DNA from: Arthrobotrys musiformis
Taxonomy: Eukaryota; Ascomycota; Orbiliomycetes; Orbiliales; Orbiliaceae
Reading direction: 5' to 3'
Length of the DNA: 64,000 nt
Assembly (NCBI GenBank): GCA_036971715.1
Contig: JAVHJL010000002.1
Coordinates: 590,501 to 654,500 of the forward strand
Below are positions 46,528 through 57,996 of this stretch, one piece after another. The notes below the pieces were generated by a model that had not been told where the DNA came from, searched no databases, and worked only from the letters and a program-made list of their open reading frames with translations. The number at the start of each line of letters is the position of its first letter. Positions within the stretch are counted from its first letter, which is position 1. The translations under genes and the position numbers were made by a program.

Positions 46528-49500
46528 ATATAGACCCAAAATCAGCAGTGACTGTAATATCAGTTAGAGAGTTGCCATCGCCGACTCCTAGTAGCCCCTC
46601 GAATACACCAATACCATCCCCTCGATGCAGCCTTCCCCAAATATTTATCGACAATACCGATGACCTCCAGAGTATTTTCAAAAAATCTCAACCCCAATGG
46701 ATCGACGATCCCGTAATCACCTCGTGGCGGGATCCTGCACACAAAATCTACAATATCCTCGCAGACGCAAATGAACTCCTCAAAAGTTGGACTTCAACGG
46801 CCTCGCATAAACCGTTCTCCCCCTTTTCAGACCCCCTATGGCTAGAAACCGGCCGTGTAATTGGAGAAGTCGGTCTTCCGTGGCATAATAATCAAGTCGG
46901 CATGCCGGATGATGTAGACTCCAGCTGGCCGTTTCATTTTAAATCTTACGAACGGGGTACGATACGGGCGAAGGGCTCTAGGGTCGGGGATCCCAATGCT
47001 TCTGGGTATATATGCCATCCGAGCGAGGCGAATTGTTATTGCATAAGAGCTTTGCAGCAGGAACTTAGGAATTCAGAACTGTACCCGATGTCTCAGCCGT
47101 TATTCGTATATGACAATTTTGATACCGGGATACTACATTGCGTCGAGACATTTTTTGGGCTCGAATCATATCGAATTAATTTATCGGATAGCATCGAAGA
47201 TCTAGTTCGAGATCTTAAGGAGGCTACTGGTGGGTGTCGACGTCCGGTTATTTTCGCAGCCATTTTAGCGACTACAGACGGCAGGTACGACGATTTAAAT
47301 ACGATTTGCGAAATATCAGAACAGATCCCGATGTTGTTGCATCTGGATATGACCCGGAACTTTGATTATATTACTACGATGCCGGAAACCAATCGAAGGG
47401 TTCTTGGGATCGGTAATATAAAACTCGGAACTAAGCCCCTGCGTCAACCTCTCAGACTCGCAGATGGATCTATTACTGTTTGCACGATCGTAGCCGGAGG
47501 TGCGCATCATGCAAATCCACCACTTGCACTGCCCCTGAAACCTGCTTCGCTAGGAGGGAAAGACTTTGTTAGAGTATCGTACGTTCGAGGGAAGGATCAG
47601 ACTCTTGCAGGCTCTCGAGACGCAATTGGGCCGCTTTGGTTTTCTTTACAAGAAGTCAGGTTTGGCGAGGGAGGGTTCCGACAGGTTTACCAAAGATGTG
47701 TGGAGATGAGGGATAAACTATTACGGACTCTTAATGCCAATGGGGCCTCTGCGGTCTCACTTCCGTACTCTTTGGATGTGATAGTTGAGGGATGTTCAAA
47801 GGAACACATCGATCAACTAGTTCCAATGGGTGCTGTATCGACACAGAGAGGTATTTTGGTAGCTATTCAACCTTCAGTCACATCGAAGGACCTTGACCGA
47901 GTTGTTCAAATTCTTTCGCCAGCCCCAACAACCACTCAGATAGAGGGCGTTGACTCCGCATACGCCGACTTCTCACCTCTCTACAGTGTGTCTCATACAG
48001 TACTCAAAGACCTATCCTCAACGGTCGAATCCTGGAAAGTATTGACTAGATCCTCGGCAGGCTACCCCCTCTATATGGGTTCTCTGTCAGCGCTTGGACC
48101 GGTCATTGGGCAGTTCTTTGGTGTTGAGATCCCTAAAGATTGGTTAAATATGCAGAAAGAATATTTTTTGGTGTCTAGAATGCAATCTTTCGGGCCTCTC
48201 ACGCCTAATGACAGGCAAAGCTTTAGGGCGGCCTTTACGAATGGTAGCACCATGGGGAACAGAATGGGCCTCCAGGCTGCCTTCAAAAGATTACCGAATG
48301 CCATCATATACTTCTCTACGGAGACACACTACAGCGTTATGAAGACGATGCGAGACTGTGATACAATAACAGGCCGCTGGTCGGGTGGAAGGCCGAAATT
48401 TCGTCAAATCCCATGTAATGGAGATGGTAGCATATCAGTGGATCTGCTAGTGCAGAGGGCATTGGCCGATAAGCAAGAATATCTGGAAAACGGCCAGGAT
48501 TACAAAATGATCTTGCTTGCAAACATCGGCACGACTTTTGTTGGCGCTCGGGACGACTTAAAAAATATATATCGGAGCCTTTGGGATGTCGGTATTCAAA
48601 TATCCCATATACATGCCGATGGCGCCTTCGACTTCGGGTTCAGCGCTCACGGTATCAAACTAGGGCCCCCAGGAGCTGTAGGATCAGATGGGGTACCCAT
48701 GGTTCAAGGAATCACTATCAGCAATCATAAGGCGATGGGGAGCATGGTTTCCGGAGAAGTTGTTTCCTACGCCCCTGGGAACGAACTCGCCCCCTTAGAA
48801 TGGGACGTAGACCCACGAATAATTTTCGAAAGATGGCTCTACTCACAAGCATACCCTCCTGCTGAATGCGATGCTCTGCTACGGTATTGTCAAAAAAATG
48901 CCAGTCGCCTGGAGACCGCGTTAAGAGGGATAGGTGTCGCAACCAAGCGGAATCCGGGGTCAATAATTGTCGTCCTAGAGAAACCACCAGCGTGGATTAT
49001 CGAAGAGTTTGCCTTGAGGCCCGAAGGAGACTGGGTTCATTTCATCACTGTACCAGAAATATCATCCGACACCATAGATGTGTTCGTTGACAGATTGCAG
49101 CAATTCCAGTATAGCTGCCTTGCGGCCTTCCGTTACGTCAACCCATCTATTAACACGATAATGGGCCATGGGATAGAATTTCGATGCATTAGGAGTCGGG
49201 ATCCGCTGGCAAAGCAGGTCGCCGAATTAGCGAAGGGAGCTGCGCCCTTGACGTGCTATGACACTCTGCCATCGACGTTAATACCATCTATGCGCAGCGC
49301 ATTGTCAATCGCAATGCTCGACAGCTCCACGCAAGAGCTTGAGGCTGTCCTATTAGTGGAGTCATTCCGCGATCGGACCGTGAGGCCGGGAGCCCTGTTG
49401 ATTAAGTCATGTCATATCGGGCGTGCTAACATGGTGGTGTTTGTGGCAAAGCTTCTTTCTGGGTTCGTGGCAAGGAATACGGGAGCTACACTTGTTAGCG

Positions 49501-49532
49501 ATGAGTCTAGCTACGCTTGCTATCTTATCTGA
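46528..49532 (+). CDS. double-domain PLP-dependent decarboxylase-like protein; N-half looks catalytically dead
   Basis: An uninterrupted frame of about 1000 codons ending at 49532. Residue numbers count the GTG codon at 46548 as 1. The protein has two successive group II decarboxylase-like halves. The second (about 490-910) has a complete cofactor site: His594 in TETHYSV, which stacks on PLP, an IGTTFVGARDDL loop, Asp691 in HIHADGAFDF and Lys728 in ISNHKAMGS, the expected Schiff-base lysine. The first (about 75-450) keeps the landmarks LATTDGRYDDL and LHLDMTRNFDY (Asp267) but reads GGAHHANPP, with His321 where the lysine should be. The last 80-90 residues are a separate tail. No ATG lies near the start of the frame. 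A 5' exon is likely, with a TTTAG acceptor at 46527. A candidate starts at ATG 46413 with a weak GTTTCC donor. The substrate is unknown. Confidence 0.78.
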
Positions 49533-51379
49533 GTGTTAAGTCGTTTTTTTTTACCTATCTCTATAGAACAATCGGCGTCAAGTTTTATTATAGATATGCA
49601 TGTGTACAATTACTGGTTGGAGCCTAGGTTTTGTAATTTAGCCTCGTTTCTTTCTTAGAGGATTTGAAAGTTCCTCCTCTGTTTTTCTGTTCCGGGAGCG
49701 TTGATTTGTGTATTTTATAGCATTTACGGGTATATACATAAAGTGCATGAGGATGTTCACAATTATATTGCTGGCTTTATATAGTCAAGGATATCGATTA
49801 TTTCTAGATCTACAAAACCGATAGACCGTGAGCTCGAGGCTCGAGTTGTTGCAGTGCTTGTGCTGCCAAAAATGCAACAAGTTGGCACCTGTGCCTCGAA
49901 TACAGTCATTTGAACAAGCGATTTATAATTTCACAGACTGATTTCGCACTCGCGCTTGAGAAATTCGAAAGGTCCAAGCTACCGTGGGGGAAATAGAAGA
50001 GAGATGTATTTGATTGTCCTGCCTTCTACATATCTTGTCATACTACCTCTACCCACCCCATACAATCGAATCATGCATGCACCGTCGGCGTCCTAATATT
50101 ATAATACGAGATCCTCTTCCCCAAGGTTGCCCCTCAATGCGAGTTACACATACAAAAAAGTGAACCAATCTAAATGCCCATTCTATGACAGTAAGGATGA
50201 AAGATAAAAGGCAAAAAAATAATCGAAAAAGAAAAGAAAAGAGATCAAAGAAGAATCAAAAGCAAGCGTGGGGAGATATGTCGCAGTAGAGATTTTTTTG
50301 GTCTTTGGTAATACATAGTGGGGAGAGGTACGGTTGATATCAAAACAGTGGAGGTATACCGGTTTATCGGTAATTATGATCATATGAACACGGAGGGGAG
50401 ACAATGTAGAAGGAAGTAGTATGAGTCAAGATCCAGCGGCTCGGAAACATATGTGGAGTTAGTCTAGAAGCAAGGTGGGTGCTAAGCGCACCAAGACATG
50501 ATGTGTTATGTGGAGTATAGGGAGAGCAACATTAGTCTCGAATAGAGCAATGTATATGCTGAAAGATAAGGCCGCCACGAGGGCAGAGAGATGATTCAAG
50601 AGCAAGCTCGCATGACTGGTTTCGGAACATGGGAATGGAAAGGTAAAACTGAAAACATGGTATTTAGTTCATGTAATAGTAGTAGTAGTAGCTAATGCAA
50701 ACTTAAGTGAAAAAAAATTGCGGAAAACAAAGAGGTGGCAGTAATATGTGGATGTAGGATTTTTTAATCTACGCAGCAAAAGCTATGTGCGATGCGAATT
50801 AATTCCAAACGAGTATTGAAAGCCAAAAACGAAGAGGGCTGTAGAAGGAGGCTTGAAAGGGCCTAGTAAAAAAAATAAAAAATAAAGGCAAAATAACAAG
50901 GGAGAAAAAAGGTGGTGAAAGTAGCAAAAAAGAGGAAGCGAGATACTAAGGTAAAACGATAACAAGAGCTAGAACAAGCAAGAGACGCTGCGATGCATTC
51001 TTGGGAATCGTCAAAAGCTCAATATCAAGTACGAAAGGCATTCGCGAAAAAAACAAGTCGCAGAAAACAGACGAGAATGGCGCCGTAAAACTTTTTGATC
51101 ATTAAAGGAAGACAATTCGCTCATCCGTGCAATAAACCCTATGATATCAAAAAAAACACAAGATCAAAAGAGACGCAAAGGAAACGGAAAGGGCATCAAT
51201 TTCGTGACTTATTAAATGTGAAGGAATCATCTGCACCAACCGAATGCGAGCCCCAACCCAACGGTACTGATGCACCAGTGGATGTAAAATCCCCGGTCTA
51301 TGTTCGAGAAGCGTGGATAATATGCTTCAAGCCCAGTAAACCTCACCCTTCGCCAATCTCGGACCTGCTCGCAGATAAC
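49533..51379. other. 1.8 kb intergenic region
   Basis: No gene is seen. The central part is purine-rich on the plus strand (about 50200-51200), with many A-runs and a (TAG)5 run near 50678-50693. This fits the 3' region of the plus gene, followed by the 3' UTR and downstream region of the minus gene that ends at 51380. Confidence 0.45.
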
Positions 51380-52402
51380 TCACTTCAAGCCGTAAAATTT
51401 GGCCAATTTCTCGTCCTCGTACCTCTCTTGCGCGGTGTCGACGACCCCCTTTAGAGCTTCATCTCGCTTCCTCTCCATCTTCCGCTTCTCAAGTTCCTCC
51501 AATCCCCGAGCGAGCTTACCTCCTCGGGATTTCTCGTTCAATTGTTCCATCTTGGCTAGAGCCGCCATCTGGAAGTCAATATCGCCTGATTTTTCGTGAA
51601 CATGCATTCCTTCCTCGACGTGATATTGCGTGAATGCTGCAACGTGTTTCGCGTTGCCGCGCTTGCCGGTGTTCACTGTCGGAGCCTCATCGGCTTCAGT
51701 GCCAATCTTTGGTGATTTAACCGCGGCTCCTCCTGCTCCTGCTCCCGCTCCTGCTCCACCCTGATTAGACGATGATGTTTTCCGTGGCTTCTGCGGCCGT
51801 GCTAGTGCGTTTGAGCTCCGCCGCCGCTGTCTATCTGGGGTATTTGTGGCATCTCCTGTTTCTTCAGTCTGTTCCGCTTCTGGTTGTTCTTGGATTTTCA
51901 AGGCGGCGATCTCGGCCTCTGCAAGATCATCTTCCCGCCGTCTATCTTCTCTCTTCCGCGGGTTCTTTACTGTCTCCTGCGATTTCAAAGCCTTCTTCTT
52001 TTCAGCTTTGGCGGTCTTTTTGGCTTTCTTGCGAGCTTTAGATCGCTCTTCCGGTGTCAAAACTTTCCGCTTGTCTTCATCGTCATCTGATGGATAGGTT
52101 GGTTGGACACCGGGATGAACCGGAGGAGATTGGACGGTAGTTGAGGAAGTATGACGGTGAGGGCCCTTCTTGCGAAGTGAACGCTCGCGAGCGAATTCGC
52201 GACCCGGGGATCGGAGGTCGCCGTGTGTTAAATAGTCGAATTCAGAGGGCTCCATTGTGGCTGGCAAGTCCTCTCCCGAGTCGGAGATATCTTCTGTGGC
52301 AGTAGAGGAGCAAGAGGATGACGCTGTTGGGGATGGCGGTGGTTGTTCTGATGGGGTATGTATGATTTGGGGTACTATAGGTGGTGGTGCCGCCTCTGAC
52401 AT
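51380..52402 (-). CDS. hypothetical Lys/Glu-rich, largely disordered protein
   Basis: A single-exon frame of 340 aa beginning MSEAAPPPIVPQIIHTPSEQ. The N-terminal 100 residues are Pro/Ser-rich. A strongly basic Lys/Ala stretch (KARKKAKKTAKAEKKKALK) follows at about 122-140, then acidic and Gln-rich segments and a (GA)n run (GAGAGAGAGG). The C-terminal 80 residues (from HVAAFTQYHVEEGMHVHEKS) look the most conserved and predict charged helices, ending EDEKLAKFYGLK. The basic stretch would suit a nuclear protein; I do not recognise a family. The last codon overlaps a consensus donor (AA|GTGAGT), so a further downstream exon is possible. Upstream of the ATG lies a purine-rich leader. Confidence 0.65.
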   Translation of the reverse strand: MSEAAPPPIVPQIIHTPSEQPPPSPTASSSCSSTATEDISDSGEDLPATMEPSEFDYLTHGDLRSPGREFARERSLRKKGPHRHTSSTTVQSPPVHPGVQPTYPSDDDEDKRKVLTPEERSKARKKAKKTAKAEKKKALKSQETVKNPRKREDRRREDDLAEAEIAALKIQEQPEAEQTEETGDATNTPDRQRRRSSNALARPQKPRKTSSSNQGGAGAGAGAGGAAVKSPKIGTEADEAPTVNTGKRGNAKHVAAFTQYHVEEGMHVHEKSGDIDFQMAALAKMEQLNEKSRGGKLARGLEELEKRKMERKRDEALKGVVDTAQERYEDEKLAKFYGLK

Positions 52403-55400
52403 TGTTGGTGTATAGATATACGGCGAGAGGTAGGGTAGAGGGGCAGAAAAGGGGGGAAGGTGGGAAGAAAGAAAGAAAAAGAGAGAAAGGGGAAAAGAGG
52501 GAAGAAGAAGAAGAAGAAGTAGGGAGGGTGGTGGTTATATGTATGTGATTGATAACTAGCTACGTGCAGCTAGTTTGTGTAGCAAGTGCTGTTGTGTATA
52601 TGCGCTTATGATTCAGAGGGACGTGGAGTACGTGCACCTTGCAGAATCAGGCGGCAGGATCGAAGCTCCAATCTGCAGCCCAGTTTCCAGTCCCAGTCGG
52701 CCCGTCTGACTAAACTTGATTCTCTCGTCGAGAAGAAAAAGCTTCCCCGTTTTTGGGAGACGAAAGGGAACAGGCAGACTTGGAGGTAGACCAGCGGCGG
52801 TGGTGGAGGGATGTCTAACGGCAAGAATGGGTGCTTCCGCAGCCAATGGAAGCTGGCACAATCCTAATTTGGGAATCGTCTTTGGACCGGACGAGGCTGT
52901 GTATCAAGTACCCAAGCTTTGATAAGGTCTTTTTTCTCCAAACTTTTTTCGATTACAAGGCCCTTGAAGAGCACGAGCCCAAGATCCAACTACTAGAGAT
53001 CGCGGGAGAGGCGAATTGGGACGGCGGAGAAGCCGTGGTGGTTTGTTAATGGAGATGATGGTGGTGGTTGGTGGTTGGATGAAGTTGAGCTGATGGGATG
53101 GATGATGTGGGGAGAAGTGATTATGAAGGATCCATCACCACCAACTCCAACTCCCGCAGACGCTACAATGCACACCAACCACAACCTCAATCCAATCGAT
53201 ACGACATGGACGACATGTAACAGGTACGAAGACAGGCCTGCATTCAGCCTTAACACGCAGGGCAAAATCCGGCAGGAGGAAATGTACCTGGGACAAGTAT
53301 TTCCCTCGTCCATAACGTTCCCTGGCTCGATTCAGAGTTTTTTCTCCCACAGAAAACAAGCATATCGATGTCTAGTTCAGCTAGCGCCTACCCGCTATGA
53401 CGCTTGCTGATGCGAGGTGGGTACGCAACCCGATGGCAGCCCGCATTGGCAGCCTTGCGAAAGCCTCATCTGTGCCTGTCAGGTCGCGATTTTTTATTTT
53501 TTATTTTATTTTTTATTTTTTATTTTTTATTTTTTTTATTTGATTCTTCGCGGGCTGGAAAAAAAATGAAATAGAGATAAAAATTGCGACGACTGGTCGT
53601 ACAGTCCGCGGCTCTTCAGGCATATCGAATGCATTGGGTCTCGAGATACAAGTGGATGTTACATGCTCATGCAACATGCAGAGTACTTTTGAAGTCATAT
53701 GCTTCGATCCCACAGGTCTGCGATATCTTGAAACATATCTTGAAACCATCGAGATATTCAACTAACTAGCCTTTGTCGCCGTCGTGAACTGCGAATGCAG
53801 GAGATTGTTCTCATGATCAGAGGTCACCCCAAACGGAAATTAACTCGAACAGGTGACTCATTGCTGCTATAACGGTTCCAACTTATCGCTTCTCCAATTC
53901 CAGACTAAAAAAAAATCAATAGACCGATCGAGTTTCATCGACCGTGGAGCTGAAGGGCAATGGGAACAGGATAATTATTTGTCACAAAGGTGTCGACAAT
54001 TCCGCGAATGATGATTTGGAGGCAATGGCATGTGGTCCATGTGCCCTCAAAAGAATGATCTTCGAGGGGAAACATCGTCAAACCTTCATCATAAATTGTT
54101 GGGTCAAAAATATATATATTTTTTTGGACTGAAGCTTGACTCACTGACGTCGGCACATGCAGAAGAGTGGAGCACACGGCGGCCAAGGGTGAGAATTTTT
54201 GGGGCTTGTATGCTCTCAACAGCCACAAATAGCGCCTCACCTTTTGATTACATGGAATAAGCCTCAATACATATTGATGGCAACTATAGGCATGTGGACA
54301 GATGTCAAGGGAAAACCGTCTGCGGATCGATTGTGGCTTTACCGATATCGCGCTTGACATTGAATCACAGAGGATCTGAGCATTATTGGATTCGAGAGAA
54401 CTACGGGCCTTTCGCTCTTTCACGATCAAGGGCCAAACAAATTGCACCCAAAATGCTGTAGTTTGAGAAGAGCTGACTTGCGACCGAATTATCATCCAAA
54501 GAATTTGGACATTGATGACTGTTGGTCTTCTGGAATCGAGGCAGTATGACTTTGGATGACTTGTGCGCTTTTGGCATCCACTGCAGGTCTACAGATCTGG
54601 AATCGTTGTAGCAACAAGCAGGAACTTTCATCCAACAAACGGACGGATCTTACCAGTCTAACAAACCGTTGCATGCAATGCTCGATGTCATGCTCTATCG
54701 ATCGTGTAAAACGTCAGGTCGATTCGAGTTGCACAAATCTTCAATGCAATCCTATGGGAAGTTCAGCTCATTCTTACTCTCTCTCTCTGACACAAGCATC
54801 CGACACTGGACGGGTCTATCCAACATGTCGGCCGAGCTTGAAAGGAAAAACACATGAACCGCCGTATATTACGCACTCTCGTACGCACGCGCACACTCTC
54901 TCATCAACATCTTACGATGCACCACAGACAGTACTGTGTAATTTCGATTGTACGGAAGTCGCTTGTTGAGATTAGGGCAATGTTAGGGATAGGACCTGAG
55001 ATATTATTATTATTATCTCCAAGAGAAACGTCCAAGCTGGTGCATTTGTAACCTAGAAATATCCACAATCGCTCAATGCGCGGCCTACTGTTGTGGGAAT
55101 CGGCCATGCCATGTTGCCTTCGGGTTAACAATTTCGAAGGGACGAATGAGAAGCCCTAACTACCGAGATCTTGGCTTCGAACTTCTAGAAAAAGGGATCT
55201 TGAGATCAAAAACAGCCACCAGCCGTGAGACAGCTGGGGTGCTACCGCTGCATCTTTTAATCACAGATGAAGGGGACACGTTTAGAAGTCAAAGCGACAG
55301 AATCTCATCAGGATGGCTTTCTGAGGATGGCGCAAACAACAAAAAAACCGTTGTAAATTTGAGTGCGAGTGCGAGATGGGTGGTGGGCCAAAGCTGGGGT

Positions 55401-57996
55401 TGGTGTTCGGCCAGAGATTTTTTGGGGGGATCCGACATCTCCCGCTCGGGTACTATCCCAGAGCACATGCTATATCCCGCGGGCCAATTCGGGAACATGG
55501 AAAGTTCGCCGGTGCCCGGTTTGAGCATTTTTGCCTCCCCGGAAAAGAGCTCTGAATGGGAGACAGCTGATAGACGGAAGGCCTTGATCCACAAAATTAA
55601 TTCAAAGGAGCCGCTGACTTCATTCATCTCTGCCTACAGATTGCTAAGAAAATAGTGGAATATGGCTGATGATTTGTGATTACTTAGGTAAAAGAACCTT
55701 ATAAGTCTATATTTGGCTCGGTTCGATACCGATCTCGTAATATATCTTCGGAGTTAGTTTAACGTATGAAGTACCTACTATTGGTTTTATGCAAATATGC
55801 GAGCCATGGTTGTTGTCGAGTCGTGACAACCTTTTCTTTTCTGCAATATCCGCTTCTGCAGCCCGCATCTATCAAAGTCTCCTTTTCTTATTCCTCCCAG
55901 CTCGCGGGAGCGGGATACCCAGCCGTATGGAATTGCTCTTTTCTTTCCTGCCTCTCGAAACATGCAAAGAAACCTGGTAACAGTCACGAAAGGGAGGAAC
56001 CCCATAAAAGACTCCCCAAGAAGAAAAAAAAGAGGTCAAATCTCTCCGAATGCATGAAAACAGTTTAAGCTGCCGCTCACGAAGCTCATCACACTGTGAT
56101 GGATCGATCGATTCGATTCGAGTGCTAAGCAGTTAAGAGGGCGAAACCAAACCCTGCAGCTGGGCAAGCGAAATGGCGTCGACGAATCGGTTCAATTGGG
56201 GCCGTTTGCTGAATCGTCAGATGCCAATACTGCCGCAGAGCTGGCTTGGGGGTGCACTGAGAACCGTCGATGTTGAGACATACCGAGGTGCTATCCCGTA
56301 GGAAATTTTTTTTTAATGAAATCGGAAGGGCTTAGGCTTAGCTAGTAGCTAGGCAGGCTCTAGGCTCAAGGCTCATGACAACTCAGAGATAGTACCGGAT
56401 TATAAATGCGGGCAGCCGTCATTTCGCAAGAACGGGGTTTCATTCTTGGCTATGTCGAAGAGATATTCGTAGCACGTAGTCTGGTGAGGCAGATAGTCTT
56501 GAGAGAGCTCATATGTAATGTAATCTTATGGACGTACGGACATGTAATATAACGTCGACCGGAAAACTTTGCTCAGTCAAATGACCTCGAATACCACGTT
56601 CCGAACACACGACTATCTCGCGACACCTTTTCATGTTCATGTAATATGACTTCCGAGTTCATCCTAAAAAGCTCGCATCTATGCGGCGGCGTTCGCCGCC
56701 AGATACTCTGTCCGGTAAGAACTTCGAACTGGGGCAGAGGGTGCAGGAAAGTCTTGGCTAGAACTAGCGCCCCCGTTATGTGTTAAACTGCACGTGGTAT
56801 TTTGGGGGTGTGGGAGCAAGGGAGAACCGCACACCCTTTTCCGATGGAGCCTGTGGCCTCTTCTGTCTGGGATCCGATTCAGCTTGGGGTCAACCAGGTC
56901 CCGCCCTTGCCTCAGAGAACTTTATCACTCCCTTCGCGAACGAACGAGCAAAGATCGAAAACGAAATAGATTGGGGAAAAAAAATTAAAAAACTAAAAAA
57001 CTAAAAATTGAAAAAAATCTAAAGAAGTTCACTTGAATTCAAAGAACAAAAAAAAAAAGTAAATGAACAGAGGAATAAAAGAAGAAAAAAGAAAAGAAAA
57101 GAAGAAAAAAGGAGTCCATTGCAAAACTCGATTCGAATTCTGATCAATTCGAAAGACGCAGGTTTCCACCTTCACTAACCGTATCAACCTCGTGCCAGTT
57201 TTCGATTCGCCGTCCCGGCCTTGGTCCCAGCCAAAGACAGACGGGCAAGGGAAAAAAAAAAAAGAACAAAAAATATTCCCTTTCGGCGCTTCTTTTCTTC
57301 GCTGCGAGATCTCTCAATCTTAAGATTCGTAACGAGGCGAGACAGAAAAATTACGTGCCTGTCCGTTTCTGTATGCGGGACCGGTGCCTACTTACATACA
57401 TTACATACGGCTTGTGGTGACTGAAATTTTCCGACCAGCCTTGAGCCTGGGCTACTTTGGGGAGGGCCCTCGCGCTCGCTCGTGGAGGAGGGTGTAATCC
57501 ATCCACCATTGGCAGTCTCAACCAGGGACGGCTCTGGCTGGTCTCTCTCTAGCCTCGTCTTTTATAGTTCCTTATAACCATATCCCCTCAATTAACCTTC
57601 TCCAGCTTTTTATGGTCCGGTTCTGATCCTGATCCTGATCCCCTTCACATTCTACATATCTTACATACCAAAAATATCACCGGCCGATCGAGTTTCCTCA
57701 CCAGCATAAACAGAACTAGCATAATTTGTTTTTCAAGATCGATCCGAGGAGGATATCAATAGCGAGCCAGTATCGACAGACTATCGACTGATCTTTTCCG
57801 AACCACAGCCAGCCAGCCAGCTACTACCGCACCTTCCCACCACACACCCTTTCCCTAACTATACCAGTACACGCCACCCTGAATTTTTTTTTTCCAGTCT
57901 GTCCTTGTTACGGTCTTTCTTTTCGCACGTCAATATCTTCGCACCCAGTAGCTAGCTATACACGCAACTTCGCGACAAGATATTATTTGGGTGACA
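52403..57996. other. 5.6 kb region with no supported gene; includes the bHLH upstream region
   Basis: Open frames occur on both strands but none carries a domain, signal peptide or convincing intron. Simple sequence includes (GAA)n at 52501-52519, T/A runs at 53490-53540, (ATT)n near 55003-55016, A-runs near 56977-57110 and (CTGATC)3 near 57624-57641. The last 500 bp before 57997 is CT-rich with CAGCCAGCCAGC repeats. Promoter and leader of the bHLH gene probably lie in the last 1-2 kb. Confidence 0.45.
53490..53541 (+). repeat. T/A-rich (TTTTTAT)n simple repeat
   Basis: About seven units of TTTTTAT and close variants in noncoding sequence. Likely polymorphic in length. Confidence 0.85.

Noticed and set aside
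53935..54495. 186-codon open frame on the minus strand
   Set aside because: No recognisable motif, overlaps plus-strand frames, and contains a stretch derived from an AT simple-sequence run (NIYIFDP region).
55146..55655. 169-codon open frame on the plus strand
   Set aside because: The opposite strand is also open for 112 codons, there is no signal peptide, domain or low-ambiguity intron, and composition is unremarkable.
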